DNA of 11,648 nucleotides from Candidatus Parcubacteria bacterium (GTDB taxonomy: Bacteria; Patescibacteriota; Patescibacteriia; Patescibacteriales; UBA12075). The translations under genes were made by a program, and so were the position numbers. The stretch lies in assembly GCA_023139655.1 (NCBI GenBank), contig JAGLNE010000092.1:1-11648 (forward strand). The letters are read 5' to 3'. The notes beneath the pieces are model-generated. The model saw only the letters and a list, made by a program, of their open reading frames with translations. It was not told where the DNA came from and ran no database searches. Shown here in pieces: positions 1-5,511 of the stretch (position 1 is the stretch's first letter; every line of letters starts with the position of its first letter).

Positions 1-59
1 TAAATTACATTTATTATAACTTTTTTTACGTGATAAGTGCATAACATTCTTCAATAAAC

Positions 60-491
60 TCAGACTCCTAATTCTCCTAAAGTTTCCGCGATCTTATTTG
101 ATTCTTTTTCCGTGCTTTGCTTATATTTATCCCAGGCTTGCTTATCCCATACTTCCAAACGATCATAAAGCCCGGCAACAATTGCTTTTTTTTCTATATT
201 GGCAAATTTTCGCAAATAATCAGGCAAATTGATCCGGCCCTGTGAATCAAAGTCCACATCCATTGCTCCGGCCAGCATTAAACGGGAAAAAGCCCGCGCC
301 TTAGACTGGCTGATCGGCAAATCGGAAAGTTTTTTAGCGATCTTCTCCCAGGCCGAACGAGGATAAATAAACAAACAATTATCCAGCCCGCGGGTTACAA
401 CCGCGCCTTTTTTTAACTGCTCCCTGAATTTAGCCGGTATTGCCAACCGCCCTTTTGTATCAATATTATGTTGAAATTCACCAATAAACAT
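60..491 (-). CDS. mraZ: Transcriptional regulator MraZ
   Basis: MraZ is a DNA-binding protein with two SpoVT/AbrB-like halves. It is usually the first gene of the division and cell-wall (dcw) cluster and represses its own promoter by binding tandem TGGGN boxes. The 143-residue product matches the family length. It starts MFIGEFQHNIDTKGR and carries the two hallmark DxxxR motifs, D11-R15 (DTKGRLAIPAKFR) and D82-R86 (DSQGRINLPDYLR), one per half. I chose the ATG at 491 because the family begins MFIGE; an in-frame TTG three codons upstream is unlikely. No SD precedes it. The gene reads out of the window, where mraW/rsmH and ftsI would be expected. The nearest good promoter is about 630 bp upstream (1125-1153). 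A weak TATATT at 504-509 could give a short transcript. The family assignment is near certain. Confidence 0.96.
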   Translation of the reverse strand: MFIGEFQHNIDTKGRLAIPAKFREQLKKGAVVTRGLDNCLFIYPRSAWEKIAKKLSDLPISQSKARAFSRLMLAGAMDVDFDSQGRINLPDYLRKFANIEKKAIVAGLYDRLEVWDKQAWDKYKQSTEKESNKIAETLGELGV

Positions 492-623
492 ACAGTACAA
501 GTCAATATACTATAATTTTAAATATTTTATTAACTCACCTTACGCGCTAAGCGTTTTTACCTTAGAAGAAACTATAATTAATGTTATTTAAGCAAAAATA
601 CTAAGATGAGACTTAAAACTACC

Positions 624-745
624 CTGTCATTGCGCTTGCCCGCCGAAGCTTTAGCGCAGGAGGGAGAAGCGAAGCTTCGTGGCAATCCCGTGATAAAAGC
701 TTCTTTCACGAGATTGCTTCGTCGCTGCGCTCCTCGCAATGACAG
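624..745. repeat. Dispersed palindromic repeat, copy 1 (TGTCATTGCG type)
   Basis: The ends are a perfect 11-bp inverted repeat, CTGTCATTGCG at 624-634 and CGCAATGACAG at 735-745. The interior is an imperfect palindrome with AATCCCGTG near the tip and CACGAGATTGCTTCG on the return arm. It resembles the TGTCATTGCGAGGAGC...CAATGACA elements scattered between genes in many environmental bacteria. A smaller GCCCGCC...GGAGGG motif at about 638-664 appears nested in the left arm. Any ORF across it is an artefact of the palindrome. It lies in the presumed mraZ leader. Confidence 0.85.
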
Positions 746-785
746 CATCCTAAAATATTTAAAATAACGCCAATCCAACCACAAA

Positions 786-829
786 CGCAGATACTGTGTA
801 AGTATCTGCGCATGGGGGTATTTTTTTTT
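786..829 (+). terminator. Perfect 10-bp hairpin followed by a T9 run
   Basis: CGCAGATACT (786-795) and AGTATCTGCG (801-810) form a perfect stem with a GTGTA loop. A run of nine T follows at 821-829. The spacer CATGGGGGTA between stem and T-run is longer than in a canonical intrinsic terminator. It may be a weak rightward terminator, or the 5' boundary of the structured element to its right. No gene that would need this terminator is visible to the left on the + strand. Confidence 0.4.
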
Positions 830-1009
830 CTATTGTTTAACAGCTAAGCACGACAAGCATGGCTATTACTTGGCCTTAACTAAGACTCAAGAGGAGGCTG
901 ATCAGTTGCTTGCGCGACGATCAGACCCCTTCTTCGCCTTAATTGTAAACGATTTTTTGCCTCCTAAGAGGCAGAGTTAGCATCCCCATGCTAATTTTTT
1001 TATTTTTTT
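810..1009 (+). ncRNA. Candidate structured small RNA (unknown family)
   Basis: This stretch is clearly more structured and GC-richer than its flanks. A long hairpin at 889-934 pairs AAGAGGAGG, CTGATC and GTTGC with GCGAC, GATCAG and CCCCTTCTT around a TTGC loop. That is about 20 pairs with one mismatch, one bulged A and an unpaired A. A second hairpin GCCTC-CTAA-GAGGC lies at 959-972, and an intrinsic terminator ends the element. GCATGGGG (810-817) can pair with CCCCATGC (984-991), closing the whole element or competing with the terminator. AGGAGGC (891-897) can also pair with GCCTCCT (959-965). I do not recognise tmRNA, RNase P, SRP or 6S signatures. The same bases form an open frame with no ATG (about 819-979), and a GAGGAGG precedes a TTG at 905, so a tiny peptide cannot be excluded. 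No clear promoter was found. Confidence 0.4.
977..1009 (+). terminator. Intrinsic terminator, rightward
   Basis: TTAGCAT (977-983) and ATGCTAA (988-994) form a perfect 7-bp stem around a CCCC loop. The stem is followed directly by T7-A-T7. On the opposite strand no T-run follows the stem, so leftward mraZ transcripts should pass. The loop CCCC could pair with GGGGG at 814-818. Confidence 0.75.
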
Positions 1010-1089
1010 CTTTGACTAGCGCGAAATATCTTGGCTAATCTTGATTTTTTTGTTTGTTTTTGTTTACAATTTTTGTTTTTGCGGGGTTT

Positions 1090-1135
1090 CAACACTATTC
1101 CCCACTATTCACCAATCTACTAAAAGTATACACCA
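1090..1135 (-). promoter_or_regulatory. Candidate MraZ operator (tandem TGGGN-like boxes)
   Basis: On the minus strand TGGTG (1114-1110), TGGGG (1104-1100) and TGTTG (1094-1090) recur at exactly 10-bp steps, with AATAG as the spacer between them. A fourth TGGTG lies at 1135-1131, inside the promoter spacer. MraZ is known to bind direct repeats of TGGGN separated by 5 bp near its own promoter. The boxes lie just downstream of the predicted start site, as in Escherichia coli. Assignment to this mraZ is inference, because the gene is about 600 bp further on. Confidence 0.6.
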
Positions 1136-1153
1136 CTTTTATCCATTCGTCAA
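1125..1153 (-). promoter_or_regulatory. Promoter for the mraZ (dcw) operon
   Basis: On the minus strand TTGACG (1153-1148), a 17-bp spacer and TATACT (1130-1125) make a near-consensus sigma-70-type promoter. Transcription would start near 1118 and run left into mraZ with a leader of about 630 nt. An AT palindrome TAAAAT-ac-ATTTTA (1165-1178) sits just upstream of the -35 element. Confidence 0.65.
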
Positions 1154-1196
1154 TCCGTTTATGGTAAAATACATTTTAGCTAAAGCTGGCTCTATT

Positions 1197-1230
1197 AAAA
1201 AAAATAATCCCCACCCTTTTCAAGGTGAGG
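1197..1230 (-). terminator. Intrinsic terminator, leftward, after tsaB
   Basis: On the minus strand CCTCACC (1230-1224) pairs with GGTGGGG (1215-1209), seven pairs with one T-G wobble, around an 8-nt loop. ATTA and eight T follow. It would end transcripts coming from tsaB about 320 bp upstream and insulate the mraZ promoter. Confidence 0.7.
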
Positions 1231-1317
1231 TAAAATATGGGTATAAATAATTTTCTTTTTACGCTTATTAACCCACAGAATTACTAGTTTTTTCAACAAT
1301 TCATCCACAGATGTGAT

Positions 1318-1349
1318 GCTAATCCGCGAATATACGCTAATCCGCGAAT
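1318..1349. repeat. Short direct repeat GCTAATCCGCGAAT x2
   Basis: Two identical 14-bp units lie at 1318-1331 and 1336-1349, an 18-bp period. The stretch reads on into GCGAATACG. It is non-coding and lies between the tsaB terminator and repeat copy 2. It looks like a fragment of a short dispersed intergenic repeat; no function is visible. Confidence 0.6.
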
Positions 1350-1370
1350 TGCGAATACGTATAATTCAAT

Positions 1371-1506
1371 TTTGTGACTACTCACTGAGCATGCAACAAT
1401 TTTATAAATTCTGTCATTCTGAATGAAGCGAAGCGCAATGAAGAATCTCGTGATTAGTGCTTTAAACTCGGGATTCTTCTCCCGCTACGCGGAATCAGAA
1501 TGACAG
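1371..1506. repeat. Dispersed palindromic repeat, copy 2, with a shared 16-bp flank
   Basis: CTGTCATTCTGA (1411-1422) and TCAGAATGACAG (1495-1506) form a perfect 12-bp terminal inverted repeat. The arms contain AAGAATCTCG and GGGATTCTT. The preceding TTTGTGACTACTCACT (1371-1386) recurs exactly at 11541-11556, directly joined to copy 3, so it belongs to the element or to its preferred insertion context. Here 24 extra bases separate it from the palindrome. The element lies just downstream of the tsaB stop codon. Confidence 0.85.
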
Positions 1507-1548
1507 ATGTATATTTGTTTTATTTGTAGCTGATTTGTTGGTTTGTAA

Positions 1549-1926
1549 TCAATCTTGATTTGTAGGGGTAGTAATGTTAGGTTTTTTGTTGTATTTTGGT
1601 TTAACTAAGTTAAATTTATATTTTTTAAACTCTTCACTTTCTCCTTTTAGGTTTGTTACCGGAATATTAAGCGCGTAACCAAGCGCGTTAGCCGTGGCAA
1701 TTCCAATTCGTAGCGCCGAAAAGCTTTCTCCCTTATCATTTACCTTAATATTCTTAATATCAGTTAGTTTAAAATTATTGATTTTTAGTAATTTATCAAT
1801 ATTGGGAAGCAGTTTTTCCGCTTGCTCATATTTTGCCTTAAATTCTTGTTTGTCCAGCACCTTGCCCTTGTCAGCCGCAGAAACAACAACCTTTTCCTGG
1901 TCCGGCGTATTTATGATCAATTCCAT
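1549..1926 (-). CDS. tsaB: TsaB/YeaZ-like protein, short form (t6A biosynthesis)
   Basis: TsaB is the partner of TsaD in the complex that transfers threonylcarbamoyl to adenosine 37 of ANN-decoding tRNAs. The best match is the stretch after residue 60, VNDKGESFSALRIGIATAN followed by ALGYALNIPV. This is the family signature (VNxGPGSFTGLRIGxATAxGLAxALxIPV) with a degenerate GPGSFTG loop. The region around residues 36-45 (EQAEKLLPNI) matches the usual NHSExLLPxI helix. The product is only 125 residues against about 220-230 normally. It lacks the C-terminal ASKHA half and ends in a charged tail. It has its own promoter and no SD. The frame is intact, so a minimal TsaB is more likely than a recent pseudogene. 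Confidence 0.8.
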   Translation of the reverse strand: MELIINTPDQEKVVVSAADKGKVLDKQEFKAKYEQAEKLLPNIDKLLKINNFKLTDIKNIKVNDKGESFSALRIGIATANALGYALNIPVTNLKGESEEFKKYKFNLVKPKYNKKPNITTPTNQD

Positions 1927-1952
1927 AAAAATTAAATAATATTAACTACTTG

Positions 1953-1980
1953 ATTTTAACATAAATTTTCCACCTGACAA
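1953..1980 (-). promoter_or_regulatory. Promoter for tsaB
   Basis: On the minus strand TTGTCA (1980-1975), a 16-bp spacer and TAAAAT (1958-1953) lie just downstream of the preceding terminator. They would start a transcript with a leader of about 20 nt that has no SD. Confidence 0.5.
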
Positions 1981-1987
1981 AATTAGC

Positions 1988-2025
1988 AAAAAAAATATCG
2001 CTGAATCATGGTAACCCAGCGATAT
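1988..2025 (-). terminator. Intrinsic terminator of the FN3 protein/lipoprotein operon
   Basis: On the minus strand ATATCGCTG (2025-2017) and CAGCGATAT (2003-1995) form a perfect 9-bp stem around a 13-nt loop, followed by eight T. It lies 19 bp after the lipoprotein stop codon. Confidence 0.85.
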
Positions 2026-2043
2026 AAGTCGGAAATTTGTTCA

Positions 2044-2325
2044 TCACATAATTTCTACAGAAACAATGCGATTTTCACTGTACGTAATGACGTTAATTTT
2101 ATTTTTTTGGAATATGACTACTTCACTTATTCCATTAAACACCTTTACGCGCCCATCTTTAAATTCCACAATAGTATTTTCAATACCTGCTGTGCCAAAA
2201 GATGATGCTGTGGCAATATAATCCACTCCAACAACCACCCCGGATATTTGTTTATTTTCGTCACAACCAGCAGAAAACAACAACATTGTTATTAAAATCA
2301 CACCTATAAAGAACTGCTTTTTCAT
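2044..2325 (-). CDS. Small lipoprotein, unknown function
   Basis: This 93-residue protein has an N-terminal KK, a hydrophobic segment and a lipobox FSAGC with Cys21 as the predicted lipidated residue after signal peptidase II cleavage. The remaining 70 or so residues read as alternating beta strands: VVVGVDY, NTIVEFKDGRVKVFNG, VVIFQKNKINVITY, RIVSVEIM. That suits a small beta-barrel or sandwich exposed at the membrane surface. I do not recognise a family. A strong SD, AGGAGGGG at 2337-2330, sits 4 nt before the ATG. It lies 94 bp downstream of the FN3/PA14-like gene with no terminator between, so the two are probably co-transcribed. Confidence 0.8.
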   Translation of the reverse strand: MKKQFFIGVILITMLLFSAGCDENKQISGVVVGVDYIATASSFGTAGIENTIVEFKDGRVKVFNGISEVVIFQKNKINVITYSENRIVSVEIM

Positions 2326-2367
2326 TTTTCCCCTCCTCTTTTGTTTATTAATTTTGATTGCTTGTTT

Positions 2368-2412
2368 TATTTATCTTAATTTCTTATTTATCTTATTTTT
2401 CATATTTATCTT
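2368..2412. repeat. Three copies of TATTTATCTT in the operon spacer
   Basis: The identical 10-mer occurs at 2368-2377, 2385-2394 and 2403-2412, periods of 17 and 18 bp, between the FN3/PA14-like gene and the lipoprotein gene. In the transcript it reads AAGAUAAAUA. It could be a binding site series or simply low-complexity AT drift. Confidence 0.4.
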
Positions 2413-2419
2413 TTTATTC

Positions 2420-4531
2420 TTATTTTATTTCATCCGACAACAAATAACTATCCATATGAACTTGGTTGATAGTCGCCACCTCATGCGGATTATATCCTTC
2501 ACGGTTAAACACCGTTTGGCTGATCGCATGCCGGACACTATTCTCCAGATAATAAATCTGAGAATTATCCGCGGTTTTAATAAACTTGATTTCCGGATAT
2601 GATAAAACGTCCTGCTCAGTAACAGTAATAACATTACCCCAATAGTTTGCCGGATAAGACACGAACACAGTCGGTGAATTAAGGGCTATCTTTAGCCATT
2701 TATTTTCCGGTTTTTGAAAAAGGAAATATATTGTAGATTTGTAAGGGCTTTTGATCAAGCGAGCGCGGGGATACTTTTCTAGCCCGTGCTGGCTTATCAT
2801 TTTAATTTCTTCCCACAGGTAAGCATGGGTGTTGAATGAGTCTGGGGAAGAAATATAATGCCTTTGGTTGTTCATTATCGTATATATGTCCGGTGACTTC
2901 GACGTACGATACAATCCGCTACTTGGAGTGTAAACTGTGTTGGATATACCGGCGACGATTACGCCCCCTGTACCTATAGTACCATCACCCAAGCCGGAAT
3001 TAACACCGCCAGCGATTGACTCAAAAGAACCACCAGTACCGTTTATATCTCCGCTATAGCGAGGTCGAACTGTTATGCGCGGATCTAAAACAAAGCTCAT
3101 GCAAGCCCCTTTTGGCTTACGTTCCGCGTAATATACATCAATTGTATGGGGGCCGGCACTAAGGCTAAGCGTGCCATTCATTTCTTTGGCCTTGCGCAAA
3201 CCGCTTTGGTTAATGGCAGTTTGGCCATCTATAATTACCCAGGAATCATCATCCGAGCTGATAGAATAGCTATAACTGCCTGTGCTTGGCACACTCAAAG
3301 TCGCGCTCCAATGGACCGCGAAATGGTAGGGGTCACCTGGTAGCGCGGTATTAACCGGGAAAAAATTACAGCCAAAATTTAAACTAGAGTCCACTTGAGC
3401 AAAGCTAAAGTACTGCGAAGAGTACCAACCGGTCGCTTCCGGGCCGTTTTCCGGATTCTTAATTTTAAGTATTTTATCATTTTCTTGAAAATTATAATAT
3501 TGTCCGTAGTAACCAAGGCTATTTCCAAAATCTATAGTACTTATAGTGCTGAGTGTGTTACCAGCAGTCCCAATAAAGGCACTCTTAGTTTCAACAGTGT
3601 ATTTCTCTTCCAGCTTTTTGCCATATACATCAGTTAAATAAACTGTGAGATTATATTTAGTAGCTGGCTTAAGATTATCCAGTACTGATGTGTGATATGT
3701 GTTGTAATCCAAATCCTGGCTTTTGGTCTTTACGCCTGTTGCGGCTAAAGTTATTTTGCCTTTAGTCCAGCGGTTTGTTTTGAAACTAATAATTATAGAA
3801 GTATCACTTACGTTAGAATCTTCCAAACTATTCGGGCGAAAGTCAGAAATTACTAAACCAGCCTTGTCAATATTATCATTAGTACGCGTTGTAAATTTGC
3901 TCTCAAACACAGAAGATCTATTCCCTTGCTTGTCTTTGGAGTAATAACGAACAGAGTAATCGGTCCCGGGGTTAAGCCCTTTAATTACGACTTGATGGCT
4001 TTCCACTCGTTTACTGGAACTGATACTCTTAGTATATGACTCCCCTCTTCCGTATTCAAGGAAAGTAGTAGCCGCTTCATTTGTGTCCCAAGTAACTACT
4101 GCCAAAGTACCGGCGATAAATGGAATATCACGGTTAGTAATGCTTGGCGCTTCATTATCCCTTACTTCGTCAGTCTTAAACTTGCGAACAAAAGAGCTGG
4201 TCTCAGCCGCGCTATTACTTACAATAATCTGATAATAATAATTGGTCTCACCGGCTAAATTGCTTAAAACCACTTCATGCCAGGTGGCCGGCTTATTATC
4301 AGTGATAAAAGCGTTTAAATTATATTCCTCTAAGCCATAACGGATAGTCCCGGTTGAACTTAAATCAGTCCGCCATTTGATCTTTACAGACGACCCACTT
4401 AGCTTTTCCAAACTTATATCCAGTATTTGTATGCTGGATTCAGCCAAAACAGCACTTGGAGAAACTGCTAAAGAAACTAATAGCGAAGCTAATATTAAAT
4501 AAATATTAAATTTTTTGATATGTTTTGTCAT
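2420..4531 (-). CDS. Secreted FN3/PA14-like surface protein with C-terminal CPR-type repeats
   Basis: This 703-residue exported protein has a signal peptide at 1-30 (hydrophobic core, cleavage after AVLA). Three fibronectin type III-like domains follow at about 32-123, 128-217 and 223-316. Each has a KWRTD/TWDTN/SFKTN strand and a later L.P.T.Y motif, as in purple-acid-phosphatase-type FN3. Residues about 338-488 resemble a PA14/fibro-slime domain, with SSDDDSWVIIDG (425-436), a GTLSLSAGPHTIDVYYAER stretch and cysteines 388 and 477. A Gly-rich linker (about 494-530) leads to about three YxxxxxxRHxI...F...GY-like repeats (about 544-703) of a kind I recall from Patescibacteria surface proteins. 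The role is probably adhesion or glycan binding. The ATG at 4531 is preferred because an upstream TTG at 4603 would precede the predicted transcription start and spoil the signal peptide. It has no SD. Confidence 0.85.
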   Translation of the reverse strand: MTKHIKKFNIYLILASLLVSLAVSPSAVLAESSIQILDISLEKLSGSSVKIKWRTDLSSTGTIRYGLEEYNLNAFITDNKPATWHEVVLSNLAGETNYYYQIIVSNSAAETSSFVRKFKTDEVRDNEAPSITNRDIPFIAGTLAVVTWDTNEAATTFLEYGRGESYTKSISSSKRVESHQVVIKGLNPGTDYSVRYYSKDKQGNRSSVFESKFTTRTNDNIDKAGLVISDFRPNSLEDSNVSDTSIIISFKTNRWTKGKITLAATGVKTKSQDLDYNTYHTSVLDNLKPATKYNLTVYLTDVYGKKLEEKYTVETKSAFIGTAGNTLSTISTIDFGNSLGYYGQYYNFQENDKILKIKNPENGPEATGWYSSQYFSFAQVDSSLNFGCNFFPVNTALPGDPYHFAVHWSATLSVPSTGSYSYSISSDDDSWVIIDGQTAINQSGLRKAKEMNGTLSLSAGPHTIDVYYAERKPKGACMSFVLDPRITVRPRYSGDINGTGGSFESIAGGVNSGLGDGTIGTGGVIVAGISNTVYTPSSGLYRTSKSPDIYTIMNNQRHYISSPDSFNTHAYLWEEIKMISQHGLEKYPRARLIKSPYKSTIYFLFQKPENKWLKIALNSPTVFVSYPANYWGNVITVTEQDVLSYPEIKFIKTADNSQIYYLENSVRHAISQTVFNREGYNPHEVATINQVHMDSYLLSDEIK

Positions 4532-4593
4532 ATAATTTACTAATATTCGTAGATTTGTAATTAATTTGTAGATTTGAGTGTGTGTAATAATAT

Positions 4594-4622
4594 AATATAG
4601 CAATTTTCTTTAATTCTGTCAA
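4594..4622 (-). promoter_or_regulatory. Promoter of the FN3/PA14-like protein operon
   Basis: On the minus strand TTGACA (4622-4617), a 17-bp spacer and TATATT (4599-4594) form a consensus-like promoter. The predicted start near 4587 gives a leader of about 55 nt. That leader contains two CAAATCTAC copies (4576-4568 and 4557-4549), and the same unit is common in dispersed intergenic repeats. It is divergent from the rightward promoter 45 bp away. Confidence 0.75.
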
Positions 4623-4654
4623 GCATTTCACGTTAATCCCCTAATTAATTATCA

Positions 4655-4695
4655 TTGACAAAAAACTTGACAAAAATATCAAAATAGGGTAAATT
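4655..4695 (+). promoter_or_regulatory. Promoter of the three-gene exported-protein operon
   Basis: TTGACA (4667-4672), a 17-bp spacer and TAAATT (4690-4695) form a strong promoter, with a start near 4702. Another TTGACA lies at 4655-4660 and a third at 4738-4743; the third is followed 17 bp later by ATATTT and could be a second start. Confidence 0.7.
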
Positions 4696-4701
4696 AAAAA
4701 A

Positions 4702-4844
4702 TCCCAAATTGCGCGCTGTTGCTCAATTTGAAGGTCTTTGACAAACCAGAAAGATATTAAATATTTTAAAAAGGAGGTGAGAAATTAATTTTTATCTTGG
4801 GTAAAATAAATTAAACACAAACTTAAACTAAAGAGAGGTGTAAC
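4702..4844 (+). promoter_or_regulatory. Structured 5' leader with boxA-like and orphan SD sequences
   Basis: The 143-nt untranslated leader holds three elements in order. First comes a hairpin, AAATTG (4706-4711) with CAATTT (4724-4729). Then GGTCTTTGACAAAC (4733-4746), close to the boxA antitermination element of rRNA leaders (E. coli TGCTCTTTAACA). Last is AAGGAGGTGA (4771-4780), a perfect complement to the 16S 3' end with no usable start codon near it: the overlapping GTG opens only three codons. The working SD of the first gene is AGAGGTG (4834-4840). The orphan SD resembles the STAB-SD elements that stabilise some Bacillus mRNAs. The roles are inferred. Confidence 0.5.
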
Positions 4845-5432
4845 ATGAAAAAAACAATTGTTTTATTGGCAATACTGACAATATTTTGCATAACTACCAC
4901 TGCCCTGGCCTGCGACGATTGTCCATCATCAATAACCATCGGCATATCTGGCAAAACTATGAGCCAGAGCTTTGCCGCGGTTGATGACACGGTGGGTAAT
5001 TTTAGTGCCGGTCAAACATCAGGGACGGCAGCTTATAAAAGCCTGCCTGGATGTAATCCAATAGCAACCGAAGGTTGGGCCCGCTCTTATGGCAGCACAA
5101 CTGCTAATATTGAAAAGGGTGATAACTGGCGCACAAGCACCACTTATACCATTGCCGAAGACAGCACAGGCCTTAACGGCTTTGGCGAGCTAAAAGTCAA
5201 ATCAACACAGGCTAACGAGGGCGCTACCTTTTTCTCTGATGGACCAGCCTCAGCTAGCGGTTATTACGCTGGCGACTCAAAGGCTACCGGTGTTAAACAA
5301 GGCGATGCCGGCTGTCTTAACAGCCGCGCCTGGGGCGAGGGAAATTCTCTCTCCAAGACAACAATAACTCCGGACAAAATTACGGCTACCAATGCGACAT
5401 GTTCTTATAACGCGTCGCGAGTAACACAGTAA
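4845..5432 (+). CDS. Small secreted Cys-containing protein, unknown function
   Basis: The 195-residue product has a clear signal peptide ending TTTALA, with predicted cleavage after Ala22. The mature protein therefore begins CDDCPSS. It is rich in Gly, Ser, Thr and Ala. It has five mature cysteines (CDDC at the N-terminus, GCNP, GCLN, TCSY), which suits disulfides outside the membrane. No domain is recognised. The Thr/Ser-rich, beta-prone composition would fit a structural surface or fibre component. ALAC is a poor lipobox, so release or wall association is more likely than lipidation. It is the first gene of the operon with a good SD (AGAGGTG, 4 nt before the ATG). A strong hairpin follows it at 5447-5477. 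Confidence 0.8.
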   Translation: MKKTIVLLAILTIFCITTTALACDDCPSSITIGISGKTMSQSFAAVDDTVGNFSAGQTSGTAAYKSLPGCNPIATEGWARSYGSTTANIEKGDNWRTSTTYTIAEDSTGLNGFGELKVKSTQANEGATFFSDGPASASGYYAGDSKATGVKQGDAGCLNSRAWGEGNSLSKTTITPDKITATNATCSYNASRVTQ

Positions 5433-5446
5433 TTTCCAATAACCTT

Positions 5447-5477
5447 GACTAGACTTACTCTAGCAGTAAGTCTAGTC
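5447..5477 (+). other. Intercistronic 13-bp perfect hairpin
   Basis: GACTAGACTTACT (5447-5459) and AGTAAGTCTAGTC (5465-5477) pair perfectly around CTAGC. No T-run follows, so it is not a canonical terminator. A 3'-end-protecting or processing hairpin would raise the level of the first cistron over the next two. A short TGCC/GGCA stem (5489-5500) precedes the next SD. Confidence 0.7.
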
Positions 5478-5511
5478 TCCACCTAAATGCCAAAACGGCA
5501 GAGGAGGCGAA

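Noticed and set aside
1..59. TATAAT at 13-18 (minus strand) as a promoter for the gene after mraZ
   Set aside because: There is no -35 match at the right spacing, and the next ATG (10-8) is followed at once by TAA.
584..784. Leftward 66-residue open frame
   Set aside because: It lies across palindromic repeat copy 1 and its product is only the translation of that repeat (RGAQRRSNL-type), a common false gene.
1041..1250. Rightward 69-residue open frame
   Set aside because: It is Phe-rich translation of T-runs. It overlaps the mraZ promoter, the MraZ boxes and a leftward terminator, and has no SD.
1261..1320. Possible DnaA boxes (CCCACAGAA, TCATCCACA) hinting at a replication origin
   Set aside because: Only near-matches to TTATCCACA, no cluster, and no dnaA or dnaN nearby.
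60..1926. Recoded UGA (Gly), as in Gracilibacteria/SR1
   Set aside because: mraZ and tsaB end at UGA at sensible positions, and no gene needs UGA read-through.
2368..2412. CRISPR-like reading of the three TATTTATCTT units
   Set aside because: The units are only 10 bp and AT-only apart from one C, spacers are 7-8 bp, and there are no cas genes.
4532..4603. N-terminal extension of the FN3/PA14-like protein from a TTG at 4603
   Set aside because: It would begin upstream of the predicted transcription start (about 4587) and place 24 extra residues before a clear signal peptide.
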